A DNA stretch of 64,000 nucleotides from an uncultured Cohaesibacter sp. (GTDB taxonomy: Bacteria > Pseudomonadota > Alphaproteobacteria > Rhizobiales > Cohaesibacteraceae): assembly GCF_963666525.1 (NCBI RefSeq), contig NZ_OY762905.1, forward strand, positions 868,001 through 932,000. Direction: 5' to 3'. Of this stretch, positions 9,318 through 18,920 are shown piece after piece. The notes beneath the pieces are model-generated. The model was given only the letters and a program-made list of their open reading frames with translations. It searched no databases and had not been told where the DNA came from. The position numbers and the translations under genes were made by a program. Every line of letters starts with the position of its first letter. Within the stretch, counting starts at the first letter, position 1.

Positions 9318-10166
9318 TCATGAATTTGTTCCACAACACGACGCCTGATCGGCTTTTTCCTCAACCAGAGCCTGCCAGGCCCGGCTCAACCGCAGCGCTT
9401 CGCCCCCAGTTGCCATGAAGCGAATGCGCCCCCTCGCCTCGACCTGCGCCGGAGAGGCACCCGCCAGACAGTCCTGCCACTCCTGCTCAAGCAGATGCAT
9501 CACCCGTCGGGCCACCGCATGGGCTGGGTCGATCCACAGCACCGGGCGCGGCGCGACGGCCTGCAGTACCGGCATCAGCAGTGGATAGTGGGTACAGCCG
9601 AGCACGATGACGTCGACATCATCCCCCCGCTCGCCCTCAAACACCGCGCGCACCTCTTCATACACAGCCGCTTCGTTGCGATCCCCTTCCAGCAGATAGA
9701 CTTCTGCCAGTCGCGCCAGTCGATTGCAGGCGACCAGATCAACCAAACAGCCCGAGGCATAATCGCGGATCAGATCTCGTGTGTAGGAGCGCCGGATGGT
9801 TCCCGGCGTGGCAATGACAGCAAAGTGGCCGGTGCGGGTCGCGTGGGCCGCAGGTTTGATGGCCGGAACAATGCCAACGATGGGAAAGAAAAAGCGGGCC
9901 CGTAACGCCGTCAGCGCTACTGTGGAGGCGGTATTACAGGCAACCACCAGCAGATCCGGCATGGTGTCCATGCAAGTGTTTTCGATCAGGGCGATCAGCC
10001 CCTCGATGAGCTCCTCGTCGGACAGATCTCCGTAGGGGAAGCGCGCGTCATCCGCCAGAAACATGTAGTTGGCAAATGGCAGCGTGGCCGTGAGAGCCGA
10101 CAACACCGAAAGCCCTCCAAAGCCGGAGTCAAAAACCAGAATATTGGGGTCTTTCTTCCTGACCAT
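9318..10166 (-). CDS. murI: Glutamate racemase
   Basis: A 282-residue enzyme that makes D-glutamate for peptidoglycan. Both catalytic cysteines are visible in VVACNTAS and VLGCTHYPLL, and the N-terminal FDSGFGGLSVLSAL has the conserved Asp and Ser. A GTG three codons earlier (10175) is an alternative start; neither has a strong ribosome site. It follows the methyltransferase gene by about 40 bp on the same strand and probably shares its transcript. The last stretch, after GGEALRLSRAWQALV, is a short unconserved tail. Confidence 0.95.
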   Translation of the reverse strand: MVRKKDPNILVFDSGFGGLSVLSALTATLPFANYMFLADDARFPYGDLSDEELIEGLIALIENTCMDTMPDLLVVACNTASTVALTALRARFFFPIVGIVPAIKPAAHATRTGHFAVIATPGTIRRSYTRDLIRDYASGCLVDLVACNRLARLAEVYLLEGDRNEAAVYEEVRAVFEGERGDDVDVIVLGCTHYPLLMPVLQAVAPRPVLWIDPAHAVARRVMHLLEQEWQDCLAGASPAQVEARGRIRFMATGGEALRLSRAWQALVEEKADQASCCGTNS

Positions 10167-10208
10167 CTTCGTCACTCACATCGCCTGAGCCGACTTCAGA
10201 CCGGGCGA

Positions 10209-10961
10209 CTATTGCCGAGGCCGCTCATGCCGGCGCTGAAGCGCCGCAACAACCCCGCGCAAGGTCCGTACTTCCTGCTCGGCCCAATCGCCCTTCTGCA
10301 GGATTGTACGCAGATTCTGGACCATGTGCTGGCGCTTTTCCGGCGGGCGGAAAAAGCCCACTTCATCGAGCGCCTCTTCGAAATGATCAAACAGCCGCAC
10401 CATGTCTTCCTTGCTGGCACGCGGCACATCCGGTGTTTCGAACGGCAGGGCGGCTTCGCGGTCACTGCCTGACATGCGCCATTCATAGCAGATGATCAGA
10501 ACAGCCTGGGCGATATTGAGGGACGAAAAATCCGGATCGACCGGCAGCGTCAGAATCTCGTTGGACAGCGCAACTTCATCGTTGTTGAGGCCCCAGCGCT
10601 CGCGCCCGAACAGGATGCCGACCTTGCCACCACTGTTGATGGTCTTGCGCATGATCTGGGCGGCTTCAACCGGGTGACGCACTTCCTTGAGCATGTCGCG
10701 CTGACGTGCGGTCGTCGCATAAACAAAATCCAGATCGGCAACGGCTTCCTCGACGCTTTCGAAATTCAGGGTCTTGGCGATCACATGATCGGCACGGGAA
10801 GAAGCATTGCGCGCCTTCTCGCTTGGCCATCCATCACGAGGCCGAACGAGGCGCAGATCAGTAACCCCGAAGTTCGCCATGGCACGCGCTGCCATGCCGA
10901 TATTCTCCCCCAATTGTGGCTCGACAAGAATGATGACCGGATCCATCTCTTCTTCTTTCAT
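10209..10961 (-). CDS. TrmJ-like tRNA (Cm32/Um32) 2'-O-methyltransferase
   Basis: A 250-residue SPOUT-class RNA methyltransferase of the TrmH/TrmJ family. It begins with the signature IILVEPQLGENIGMAARAMANFG and carries the knot motifs ILFGRERWGLNNDE and LPVDPDFSSLNIAQAV, where the deep trefoil knot binds S-adenosylmethionine. The C-terminal helical part (PEKRQHMVQNLRTILQK) is the TrmJ-type extension. This argues for methylation of tRNA position 32, although rRNA cannot be excluded. The start could instead be the ATG at 10946 (MDPVII). It is likely the first gene of a pair with murI. Confidence 0.88.
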   Translation of the reverse strand: MKEEEMDPVIILVEPQLGENIGMAARAMANFGVTDLRLVRPRDGWPSEKARNASSRADHVIAKTLNFESVEEAVADLDFVYATTARQRDMLKEVRHPVEAAQIMRKTINSGGKVGILFGRERWGLNNDEVALSNEILTLPVDPDFSSLNIAQAVLIICYEWRMSGSDREAALPFETPDVPRASKEDMVRLFDHFEEALDEVGFFRPPEKRQHMVQNLRTILQKGDWAEQEVRTLRGVVAALQRRHERPRQ

Positions 10962-11386
10962 TTATCCGAAAATCACCTGCCCTCGCCCTGCCGGACAGAG
11001 TAGAGCAGACAAAGAAAACACGAAAGCTATTGAAAGCGTGGGGGAGTAGTGGCGCAAAGTTGGTGCGATTGCAAGGCCTGACGCCCAATTCCCTGTGCTT
11101 GAAGACACGTCGCCTGTCGTTTGCCGACAAAGCACTCGTCATCCAAGGATCTGGCTTGGAGAGAACACACCTTCATCCCACAATACGAAGGCTGATATGG
11201 TCGACCTTGAATGTCAGGTGCATAGCGAGAAAATAAACAGGCCCGACGATCAAGCGGTGCGCACTACGTTGGCCAGGCCAATCAACCGCAATGATTAGAA
11301 ACGATTCAGGTTTTCAAAACCCGAACACCAAAAGTGAAATCGACAATATTGGTAATTTAGATATTGTTTAATAACGATGATTAAGT

Positions 11387-11438
11387 GTGGCTACCTAATC
11401 AATCAAGGTGGTGGGCAAGCGGGTGATCAGGTAGCCAC
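11387..11438. repeat. 15-bp stem inverted repeat in AT-rich gap
   Basis: GTGGCTACCTAATCA (11387-11401) pairs with TGATCAGGTAGCCAC (11424-11438) except for one position, across a 22-base loop. If transcribed from the minus strand the odd pair becomes a G-U wobble; from the plus strand it is an A-C mismatch. This hints at a minus-strand RNA hairpin. No long T tract follows on either strand. Confidence 0.8.
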
Positions 11439-11449
11439 TGGTCTCAACG

Positions 11450-11463
11450 ACCAATATATTGGT
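11450..11463. repeat. Perfect 14-bp palindrome
   Basis: ACCAATATATTGGT reads the same on both strands. It lies 11 bp from the long hairpin and looks like a dimeric protein-binding site, but no regulator or target gene is adjacent. Confidence 0.6.
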
Positions 11464-11674
11464 ACCGAAAAACAAAACTTGGGTAAATAGACAACACTAT
11501 ACTTTTCCGAGACTATTCACTTAATAATTCTAGATGAATATTCTCGTCGTCACGTCATACTAAAATGCGAAGAAAAAAAGTCAGTCATTTCAGCATGTCT
11601 TTTGTTAGCATCAACTCAACAAAACCTTCAACCTTGGCCACCGCTCTCTTTCCACAACCATTCATCACATTGAA

Positions 11675-11706
11675 ATGCCACGCATTTTTACAAAAATACG
11701 TGGCAT
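11675..11706 (-). terminator. Long hairpin downstream of alaS, possible terminator
   Basis: ATGCCACG.ATTTTT and AAAAATACGTGGCAT pair over 15 positions with one imperfect pair, which is a G-U wobble on the minus strand. It lies 70 bases past the alaS stop. The T tract is inside the stem rather than after it, so termination is only a guess. Confidence 0.45.
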
Positions 11707-11776
11707 TCACAAATTTCTATGTGTGATCCGGAAAGAAAATGACCAAAAAGATCACCAATGCGGCATCACGTCTAAA

Positions 11777-14431
11777 TCAAACAAGCAGGGCCTCAATGGC
11801 TGCAATGGCTTCATCAGCCTTTTCACCATCCTTGCCGCCAGCCTGAGCCATATCAGGACGACCGCCGCCGCCACGACCACCCAGTGTTTCCGCAGCAACC
11901 TTGACCAAGTCTACCGCATTGAAGCGATCCGTCAGATCATCGGTCACTCCGACCACGACACCAACCTTGTTGTCCTCCGATACGGCAATCATGACGACAA
12001 CACCAGAGCCGATGCTTTCCTTGCCCTGATCGACCATGCCCTTGAGGTCTTTCGGAGAAATGCCTTCTGCGACGCGCGCGAGGAATTTCACACCATTGAC
12101 CTCTTTGACTGCATCCCCGCCTCCAGCGGAACCGCCCATGGCGAGTTTCCTGCGCACGTCGGCCAGTTCTTTTTCGAGCTTGCGTCGATCGGCAACCAGC
12201 GCTTCGAGGCGCTCAAGCAGATCATTCGGAGCAACCTTCAGAATGCCAGCAGCATTGCGGACGCGCTCATCCTGCTGGTGCAGGTAGGTGCGCGCTTCCT
12301 TGCCCGTCAACGCTTCGATACGGCGAACACCTGAAGCAACAGCGCTTTCGGAAACTACGGTTACCAGCCCGACGTCGCCAGTCCGGCTGACGTGGGTACC
12401 ACCGCAAAGCTCGACGGAATAGGTCTTGCCGGCCTTGTCGCCATGGAGCGCCTTGCCCATGGAAACCACACGCACCTCATCGCCGTATTTCTCGCCGAAC
12501 AGAGCCATTGCACCAGCTTCGATGGCGTCATCGACGGCCATGATGCGGGTTTCTACCGGACTGTTCTGCAGAACGATCTCGTTGACCATTTCCTCGATCT
12601 TGCCCAGTTCATCATCGCTGACCGGCTTTTGATGAGAGAAGTCGAAACGCAGACGTTCCGGCGTCACGAAGGAGCCCTTCTGGGCAACATGATCGCCAAG
12701 CGTTTCCCGCAGGGCTTCATGCAGCAAATGGGTAGCAGAGTGATTGGCGCGGATGGCCGACCGGCGCCCATGATCAACAACCAGTTCCAGTGCGTCACCG
12801 ACCTTGAGGTTGCCAGTGACGAGTTTGCCCATATGGACAAACATGCCGTTGTTCTTCTTGACCGTATCGCTGACTTCAAAACGAATGCCGTTGGCGATCA
12901 TCACGCCCGTGTCACCAACCTGACCACCGGATTCGCCATAGAATGGCGTCTGGTTCAGGATGATTCCGGCTTCATCGCCCGCCTTGAGGCTGCCAACTTC
13001 GGCTCCGCCCTTGACGAGTGCCACGATCGCGCCTTCGGTGCGTTCACGCTCATAGCCAAGGAAATCGGTTGCGCCGACCTTTTCGCTGAGGTCGAACCAG
13101 ATCGCTTCCGTGGCCGCTTCGCCCGAACCGGCCCAGTTGGCTCTGGCTTCCGCCTTCTGACGCGCCATCGCCTTGTCGAACCCGCTAACATCAACTTCGA
13201 TGCTACGCGCGCGCAGAGCATCCTGGGTCAAATCGAGCGGGAAGCCATAGGTATCATATAGCTTGAAGGCCGTATCACCATCAAGGCTGTCACCCTTGCC
13301 CATCCCGTCAGTTGCGTCATCAAGCAACTGAAGACCGCGGCTGAGGGTCTTGCCAAAGCGAGATTCTTCCAGCTTGATGGTTTCGGTGATCAGGGCTTCA
13401 GCACGGACGAGCTCAGGGAAAGCCTGGCCCATTTCGCGCACCAGCGTCGGCACCATCTTGTAGATGATCGGCTCCTGAGAACCAAGCAGGCGCGCATGAC
13501 GCATCGCGCGGCGCATGATGCGACGCAGCACATAGCCGCGACCATCGGCAGATGGCAACACACCATCGGCAATCAGGAAGCTGGTCGAACGCAGATGATC
13601 GGCAATGACGCGATGGCTGGCCTTGGCCGCCCCCTGCTCTTCGACGCCGGTCAAATCCACACTGTTCTGAATGAGCGAGCGGAAGAGGTCGGTTTCGTAG
13701 TTGTCATGCGTGCCCTGCAACACAGCAGCAATTCGCTCAAGCCCCATGCCCGTATCGATCGAAGGCCGAGGCAGATCGATACGCTCATCCTTGGTAATCT
13801 GCTCGTATTGCATGAAAACGAGGTTCCAGATCTCGATGAAGCGGTCACCGTCTTCCTCAGGGCTGCCCGGAGGTCCACCCCAGATGTGATCGCCATGGTC
13901 ATAGAAAATTTCGGAGCAAGGACCGCACGGACCGGTCTCGCCCATGGACCAGAAGTTGTCACTGGTCGGAATGCGGATGATCTTGCTGTCTGGCAGACCG
14001 GCAATTTTCTTCCACAGACCAAACGCTTCGTCATCCTCGTGATAGACGGTGACCAGCAGCTTTTCCTTTGGAAGGCAGAATTCCTTGGTGATGAGGTTCC
14101 ATGCAAATTCGATGGCATGTTCCTTGAAATAGTCACCGAAAGAGAAGTTGCCGAGCATTTCAAAGAAGGTGTGATGGCGAGCAGTATAGCCGACATTGTC
14201 GAGGTCATTGTGCTTGCCGCCAGCGCGCACGCATTTCTGCGACGTCACGGCGCGCCTGTAGTCGCGCTGTTCCAGACCTGTGAAGACATTCTTGAACTGC
14301 ACCATACCCGCGTTGGTAAACATCAGGGTCGGATCATTTCTAGGAACGAGAGGACCGGAATCAACGATGGCGTGGCCATGACTGTTGAAGTAATTCAAAA
14401 AGGTAGACCGAATTTCATTTACACCGCTCAT
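11777..14431 (-). CDS. alaS: Alanyl-tRNA synthetase
   Basis: An 884-residue class II synthetase that charges tRNA-Ala and edits mischarged Ser and Gly. Motif 1 region ([20 protein letters not shown], near residue 25-45), motif 2 ([15 protein letters not shown]) and motif 3 ([15 protein letters not shown]) are intact. The editing domain keeps [13 protein letters not shown] and the zinc-binding CGGTHV. The C-terminal DHHA1/C-Ala region ([16 protein letters not shown]) is complete. The length is standard. It lies 449 bp after recA with a terminator between, so it has its own promoter. Confidence 0.98.
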   Translation of the reverse strand: MSGVNEIRSTFLNYFNSHGHAIVDSGPLVPRNDPTLMFTNAGMVQFKNVFTGLEQRDYRRAVTSQKCVRAGGKHNDLDNVGYTARHHTFFEMLGNFSFGDYFKEHAIEFAWNLITKEFCLPKEKLLVTVYHEDDEAFGLWKKIAGLPDSKIIRIPTSDNFWSMGETGPCGPCSEIFYDHGDHIWGGPPGSPEEDGDRFIEIWNLVFMQYEQITKDERIDLPRPSIDTGMGLERIAAVLQGTHDNYETDLFRSLIQNSVDLTGVEEQGAAKASHRVIADHLRSTSFLIADGVLPSADGRGYVLRRIMRRAMRHARLLGSQEPIIYKMVPTLVREMGQAFPELVRAEALITETIKLEESRFGKTLSRGLQLLDDATDGMGKGDSLDGDTAFKLYDTYGFPLDLTQDALRARSIEVDVSGFDKAMARQKAEARANWAGSGEAATEAIWFDLSEKVGATDFLGYERERTEGAIVALVKGGAEVGSLKAGDEAGIILNQTPFYGESGGQVGDTGVMIANGIRFEVSDTVKKNNGMFVHMGKLVTGNLKVGDALELVVDHGRRSAIRANHSATHLLHEALRETLGDHVAQKGSFVTPERLRFDFSHQKPVSDDELGKIEEMVNEIVLQNSPVETRIMAVDDAIEAGAMALFGEKYGDEVRVVSMGKALHGDKAGKTYSVELCGGTHVSRTGDVGLVTVVSESAVASGVRRIEALTGKEARTYLHQQDERVRNAAGILKVAPNDLLERLEALVADRRKLEKELADVRRKLAMGGSAGGGDAVKEVNGVKFLARVAEGISPKDLKGMVDQGKESIGSGVVVMIAVSEDNKVGVVVGVTDDLTDRFNAVDLVKVAAETLGGRGGGGRPDMAQAGGKDGEKADEAIAAIEALLV

Positions 14432-14880
14432 GACACACCAACTTTTCCTGCCCCCGCAGAGGCTCAGAACCTTTCGTCCATTTCACTTTCTGCCGCCGGG
14501 AAGCAGCGACAGACAATTCTAGTGACCACCATGACACGCAGAAGGCCTCACCGGGAGACCAACAGGACAGAATGATCAAGTCACGCCACTCATCAACACC
14601 ATGGAGCGCGACCGGGAACACTCGCCGAAAAGGGAAAAAATCACGCTCTTCTTTGGCAAATTTTGAACATACTCCCGGCGAGTTTTAGCGAGCATCATTG
14701 CGCCTGTCTATCACTTTCGCTCAGAAAACCCAGAGCTATCATCAGCTTCTGTCAACAATTGCCCACATATTGCCCGCAATCCGTTCCCCACATGCAAAAG
14801 GGCCACCCATGGTGACCCTTCAACAAGATTGCAGCCGAGTGAGTAATCAGAGCCGGAATTAAACCTTCCAGCAGCTTTCC
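14432..14880. other. Gene-free stretch between recA and alaS
   Basis: Holds the recA terminator (14794-14820) and should hold the alaS promoter and leader on the minus strand. No T-box or other leader structure was recognised. Confidence 0.5.
14794..14820 (-). terminator. Terminator after recA
   Basis: On the minus strand AAGGGTCACC, a three-base loop, then GGTGGCCCTT with one wobble pair and TTTGC after it. It lies about 60 bases past the recA stop. Confidence 0.75.
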
Positions 14881-15957
14881 TCATTCCTCATTATCGGCAT
14901 CGCCGTCTTCACTTGAAGCCTGATCGATGAGGTCAGGCTTGAGCCCGGCACTCTGGCGGATAGCCACCTCGATCTCATCGGCAATCTCCGGATTTTCTTT
15001 CAGGAAGGTCTTGGAATTTTCACGTCCCTGACCAAGCCTCTGGCTATCATAGGAGAACCAGGCTCCGGACTTCTCGACAACGCCTGCCTTGACGCCAAGA
15101 TCAAGCAATTCGCCAAGCTTGGAGATACCCTCACCGTAAGTGATATCGAACTCGACCTGCTTGAAAGGTGCGGCAACCTTGTTCTTGACGACCTTGACGC
15201 GTGTCTGGTTGCCAACGATTTCGTCCCGATCCTTGATCGAACCGATACGGCGAATGTCGAGACGAACCGATGCATAGAACTTGAGCGCGTTGCCACCAGT
15301 GGTGGTTTCAGGGCTGCCAAACATCACACCGATCTTCATGCGGATCTGGTTGATGAAGATGACCATGCAGTTGGTACGGGAAATGGACCCCGCCAGCTTA
15401 CGCATCGCCTGGCTCATCAGACGGGCCTGAAGACCGGGCAGAGAATCCCCCATCTCGCCTTCCAGTTCCGCACGCGGAGTCAGCGCAGCAACGGAATCGA
15501 CCACCAGAACGTCAATGGCACCGGAGCGCACCAGCGTATCGGCAATTTCCAGCGCCTGCTCGCCTGCGTCCGGCTGCGAGATCAACAGATTGTCGATATC
15601 CACGCCAAGTTTGCGGGCATAGATCGGATCGAGCGCATGCTCGGCGTCAACAAAGGCGCAAATGCCACCCCGTTTCTGCGATTCAGCAATCACATGCAGT
15701 GCCAGCGTCGTTTTACCAGACGATTCCGGACCATAGACCTCAACGATACGGCCTTTGGGCAGACCGCCAATGCCAAGCGCGATGTCCAGCCCCAGAGAAC
15801 CAGTTGGAATGGACTCGATTTCGACCACCTCACGCTGGCCCAGTTTCATCACGGAACCCTTGCCGAATGCGCGATCAATCTGCGACAGGGCGGCTTCCAA
15901 TGCTTTTGTCTTGTCCATGCTGCTTCCTTCGACCAACCGGAGACTATTTTGTGCCAT
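14881..15957 (-). CDS. recA: Recombinase RecA
   Basis: A 358-residue recombinase that forms filaments on single-stranded DNA, drives strand exchange and triggers LexA self-cleavage. Walker A is GPESSGKTT, the L1/L2 regions show [14 protein letters not shown] and [21 protein letters not shown], and the C-terminal tail is acidic (EDGDADNEE). The start is taken at ATG 15957 ([11 protein letters not shown]); an in-frame ATG at 15969 adds four residues. Two LexA-type boxes lie upstream, one over a plausible promoter, so SOS control is expected. Confidence 0.98.
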   Translation of the reverse strand: MAQNSLRLVEGSSMDKTKALEAALSQIDRAFGKGSVMKLGQREVVEIESIPTGSLGLDIALGIGGLPKGRIVEVYGPESSGKTTLALHVIAESQKRGGICAFVDAEHALDPIYARKLGVDIDNLLISQPDAGEQALEIADTLVRSGAIDVLVVDSVAALTPRAELEGEMGDSLPGLQARLMSQAMRKLAGSISRTNCMVIFINQIRMKIGVMFGSPETTTGGNALKFYASVRLDIRRIGSIKDRDEIVGNQTRVKVVKNKVAAPFKQVEFDITYGEGISKLGELLDLGVKAGVVEKSGAWFSYDSQRLGQGRENSKTFLKENPEIADEIEVAIRQSAGLKPDLIDQASSEDGDADNEE

Positions 15958-16003
15958 TTTGGGTTCCATTCTTCATAGCGGACACGCTTGTGCAACTGCG
16001 ATT

Positions 16004-16031
16004 AATGTACACAGTTTGTTCTCATTTTCAA
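16004..16031 (-). promoter_or_regulatory. Putative recA promoter
   Basis: On the minus strand, -35 TTGAAA (16031-16026), a 16-base spacer and -10 TACATT (16009-16004), about 47 bases before the recA start. An imperfect SOS box overlaps the spacer and the -10. Confidence 0.5.
16007..16021 (-). promoter_or_regulatory. Imperfect SOS (LexA) box over the recA promoter
   Basis: On the plus strand GTAC-N7-GTTC, one base from the alphaproteobacterial LexA consensus GTTC-N7-GTTC. On the recA strand it reads GAAC-N7-GTAC, inside the predicted promoter spacer. Confidence 0.5.
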
Positions 16032-16074
16032 GAAATCATTCAAGCCACTGATCTGAAAAATTAAATTGCAGTTT

Positions 16075-16089
16075 GTTCACATCCTGTTC
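16075..16089 (-). promoter_or_regulatory. Perfect GTTC-N7-GTTC SOS box upstream of recA
   Basis: GTTCACATCCTGTTC matches the direct-repeat LexA site known in Rhodobacter and Rhizobium exactly. It lies 118 bases upstream of the recA start, farther than usual for direct promoter blockage. Confidence 0.6.
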
Positions 16090-16519
16090 CAAGGGGAAAA
16101 CTTCCAGCTTATCAAGATCTTGCAGAACGGCGGACACAGCCGCCTTCCAAGATTTGATTCGTGGAAAACCGTTCGCTTTGCGGATCGCAACGGAGCGGCC
16201 GGAGATCAAGAGGTCGCCCCCCCCTTCAGTGGCAGACGCATTGCGAGAAACGTTCCCCGGCCGTCACCAAACAAAAGCCTCGCTGCAGCTTGACCCGCAG
16301 AGTCTTCTGCTCCGCCCCAAGTCTTCACGACATGCGATGATTGGCGTTGGCTCGCCCAGAAAAAGGCGACATCAGCGCTTGTCGCAAAGCCGCCAAATGT
16401 GCTTGAGGCTTGTCGGCATCGTGACAAAACTGTTTCCACAAAGCGAAAAATCTCTCCGTTTTGCGCAACACTATACCCAATTGACACTTGGCACAGGATT
16501 TGCTCTCTATTGTTTCAAG

Positions 16520-16544
16520 CGATATGAAGTTGAACTACATAACG
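16520..16544 (+). promoter_or_regulatory. ModE-like molybdate operator
   Basis: CGATATGAA, seven bases, then TACATAACG. This is close to the E. coli modA operator half-sites (CGTTATAT and TACATAACG) and the half-sites are near-palindromic. It ends 14 bases before the modE start, so ModE probably represses its own operon when molybdate is bound. Confidence 0.65.
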
Positions 16545-16558
16545 ATGAGAGCACCCCA

Positions 16559-17374
16559 ATGGCCAACCAGCCACAATCCGTCCGCCCTGTTCTTTCTTTC
16601 CTCGACAAGGCCGGCCACCGCGCCAGCGAGGAGCGTTTCCAGCTATTATCCGAAATCGACCGTGAAGGATCAATCTCGGCAGCGGCCAAGCGCCTCAATA
16701 TAAGCTACAAGGCTGCATGGGATGCCGTCAACGCTCTCAACAACCTCTTCAGCACCCCTCTGGTCGACGCCCAGCCCGGTGGCCGCAAGGGCGGCGGTGC
16801 CGTCCTCACCGATGAGGGCCACAGGGCACTTGAAGCCCACCGCCATCTCACCGACCGCCTCAACCAGTTCATCGCCGAGATCGAGCGCGAGATTTCCGGG
16901 AACCCGGGCGCCACTTCCCTTTCAAATCCGCTTCTATGGAGTTTTGCCATGCGCACCAGCGCCCGTAATGTCTTTCACGGCATCATCGAAGAGATCATCC
17001 CCGGCGCAGTCAATTCTGAAGTCTGCCTCAGGGTATCCGACCGCACTGTACTGACGGTCATCATCACCAACAAGAGCATCGAGTCGCTTGACCTGCGCAA
17101 GGGCGCCGAGGCCTTCGCTCTCATCAAGGCCTCCACCCCCATTCTGATGGCAGACACCGAGACGATCCGGCTGTCCGCCCGCAACCAGATTCAGGGCACA
17201 GTGATCTCGCTGGAAATGGGGGCAGTGAACAGCGAGGTGCTGCTTGATATTGGCAACAGCAAGACCCTCACCGTCGTGATCACCAAACAGAGCGCCCTGT
17301 CCCTCGACATCAAGACCGGAGACAGAATGTGCGCCATGATCAAGGCTTCCCAGATCATTCTCGGCGTCGAGTAG
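16559..17374 (+). CDS. modE: Molybdate-responsive repressor ModE
   Basis: A 271-residue transcription regulator. Residues about 15-95 form a LysR-like winged helix (SEERFQLLSEIDREGSISAAAKRLN, given by its flanks) with the ModE-type KAAWDAVNALNN and GGRKGGGAVLT. Two Mop/TOBE molybdate-binding domains follow, each opening with SARN (about 132-196 and 204-269), both carrying GAVNSEV and a Ser-Leu-Asp turn. With molybdate bound, ModE represses uptake genes. The start at ATG 16559 fits the domain edge; no strong ribosome site is present. It leads the modEABC run. Confidence 0.95.
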   Translation: MANQPQSVRPVLSFLDKAGHRASEERFQLLSEIDREGSISAAAKRLNISYKAAWDAVNALNNLFSTPLVDAQPGGRKGGGAVLTDEGHRALEAHRHLTDRLNQFIAEIEREISGNPGATSLSNPLLWSFAMRTSARNVFHGIIEEIIPGAVNSEVCLRVSDRTVLTVIITNKSIESLDLRKGAEAFALIKASTPILMADTETIRLSARNQIQGTVISLEMGAVNSEVLLDIGNSKTLTVVITKQSALSLDIKTGDRMCAMIKASQIILGVE

Positions 17375-17445
17375 ATCCCTCCGCCAATCCACAGATCAAT
17401 GAACCAGGTACGCCAACTCCATTCATGCAAAAAGGACTCTGTTCC

Positions 17446-18207
17446 ATGAAGCAATCGATCCAATCCCTGCTGTCCGCCTCGATCCTGGCCCTTTCGCTCA
17501 CCGTCGGCGCCTCGGCTCAGGCGGCCGAAACGAAAGTGGCTGTCGCGGCCAACTTCACCGCCGCCGCCAAGCAAATCGCGGCGGCCTTCGAGGCCGAAAC
17601 CGGCCACACCGCTGTCCTCAGCTTCGGCTCGACCGGCAAGATCTACACCCAGATCGCCAACGGCGCCCCCTTCTCGCTGTTCCTTGCCGCCGATCAGGCC
17701 CGTCCGATCAAGGCCGAAAAGGAAGGCCTTGCCGTCGCAGACACCCGCTTCACTTATGCTCAGGGCAAGATCGTGCTTTACAGCACGGACCCGGCTCTCG
17801 TCGACAGTGAAGGCGATGTTCTGCAGTCACCGGACAAGTTCAACAAGCTGGCCATTGCCAACCCCAAGACGGCCCCCTATGGCACGGCAGCCATGGAAGC
17901 TCTCGCCAACCTGAAAGTTCCATCCGCCGTCATGGATGCTCTGGTGCAAGGGGACAGCATTTCCCAGACCCATCAGTTTGTCGCCTCCGGCAACGCCCAG
18001 CTCGGGTTTGTCGCCCTCTCTCAGGTGGTGGACAACAAGGAAGGCTCGCAGTGGGTCGTGCCGTCTAGCCTTTACACCCCGATCAAGCAGGACGTCGTTC
18101 TGCTAAAGACCGGTGCCGATGATGAAGCCGCCAAGGCCTTCCTTGCCTTCCTCAAGAGCGACACGGCCAAGGCAATCATTCTCAAATTCGGCTATGGTGT
18201 CGAATAA
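17446..18207 (+). CDS. modA: Periplasmic molybdate-binding protein ModA
   Basis: A 253-residue solute-binding protein of the molybdate ABC importer. A signal peptide covers residues 1-26, with cleavage likely after AQA. The mature protein starts [18 protein letters not shown] and has the oxyanion-binding Ser/Ala sites in [15 protein letters not shown] and YGTAAMEAL. The start at 17446 follows AAGGAC and gives a clean signal peptide. Upstream in-frame ATGs (17329, 17425) are inside or next to modE. Spacing to modB is 47 bp. Confidence 0.95.
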   Translation: MKQSIQSLLSASILALSLTVGASAQAAETKVAVAANFTAAAKQIAAAFEAETGHTAVLSFGSTGKIYTQIANGAPFSLFLAADQARPIKAEKEGLAVADTRFTYAQGKIVLYSTDPALVDSEGDVLQSPDKFNKLAIANPKTAPYGTAAMEALANLKVPSAVMDALVQGDSISQTHQFVASGNAQLGFVALSQVVDNKEGSQWVVPSSLYTPIKQDVVLLKTGADDEAAKAFLAFLKSDTAKAIILKFGYGVE

Positions 18208-18254
18208 CCCATTGCCGATTCCTGCCTGACACGGCCGAGGAAGGGAGAAACACA

Positions 18255-18920
18255 GTGCTGGAAGCAATCACTCTGACACTGGAGCTGGCGGTAACCGTCA
18301 CCATTCTGCTGCTGCTGATCGGCACACCCATCGCCTGGTGGCTGACCCGATCGAAGAGCTGGTGGAAGGAGGTGGTCGGAACGCTGGTCTCCCTGCCTCT
18401 GGTGCTGCCACCAACCGTCCTCGGCTTCTATTTGCTGCTGGCCCTCGGGCCAAACAGCCTGCTGGGGCGCTCCATCGCCTCGGTTATCGGCCACACCCTG
18501 CCCTTCACCTTTGCAGGGCTGGTTGTGGCCTCCATCATCTATTCGCTGCCCTTCATGGTGCAGCCGGTGCGCAATGCCTTCGAGGCCATCGGCGAGCGTC
18601 CGCTTGAGGTGGCCTCCACCCTGCGCGCCTCGCCGCTGGACTGCTTCTTTTCTGTCGTCCTGCCGCTGGCAAGACCGGGCCTCATCACGGGCACCATTCT
18701 CAGCTTTGCCCACACGGTGGGTGAATTCGGCGTGGTGCTGATGATCGGCGGCAACATACCCGGCGAGACCAAGGTCCTGTCCATCGCCATCTATGACTAT
18801 GTCGAGACACTGGAATGGAACAAGGCCCACATTCTGGCAGGCGGCATGCTCGTCTTCTCCTTCCTCGTCATCTTCAGCACGACAACAGTCGAGAAGCGCC
18901 TGAGGAGGCGCATGCAATGA
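18255..18920 (+). CDS. modB: Molybdate ABC transporter permease ModB
   Basis: A 221-residue inner-membrane permease. It starts with GTG after AAGGGAGAAA. About five hydrophobic helices are seen, the first at residues 5-26. The EAA loop that docks the ATPase is [25 protein letters not shown], residues about 117-141. [26 protein letters not shown] near the C-terminus is typical of ModB. Its stop overlaps the modC start (ATGA). Confidence 0.96.
   Translation: MLEAITLTLELAVTVTILLLLIGTPIAWWLTRSKSWWKEVVGTLVSLPLVLPPTVLGFYLLLALGPNSLLGRSIASVIGHTLPFTFAGLVVASIIYSLPFMVQPVRNAFEAIGERPLEVASTLRASPLDCFFSVVLPLARPGLITGTILSFAHTVGEFGVVLMIGGNIPGETKVLSIAIYDYVETLEWNKAHILAGGMLVFSFLVIFSTTTVEKRLRRRMQ

Larger units (their letters stand above)
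10962..11776. other. AT-rich gene-free region with inverted repeats
   Basis: About 815 bp between the 3' end of alaS and the 5' end of trmJ. The part from about 11300 to 11770 is clearly richer in A and T than its GC-rich neighbours. No frame has a ribosome site plus recognisable protein. It holds three palindromic elements (listed separately) and a 9-bp direct repeat ATATTGGTA at 11346-11354 and 11456-11464. Confidence 0.7.
15958..16558. other. Divergent regulatory region between recA and modE
   Basis: About 600 bp with no recognisable gene. It contains the recA promoter, two SOS-type boxes and a ModE-like operator (separate entries). A possible modE promoter has TTGACA at 16481-16486, but no good -10 at the standard distance. 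Confidence 0.6.

Noticed and set aside
11095-11298. 67-codon frame, or a 33-codon version from ATG near 11196 with an AAGG before it
   Set aside because: No similarity recognised, and the region is otherwise non-coding. A tiny gene cannot be excluded.
16066-16558. Open frames between recA and modE, including one that joins in frame to modE
   Set aside because: The upstream part has no protein features and overlaps SOS and ModE sites; modE is best started at 16559.
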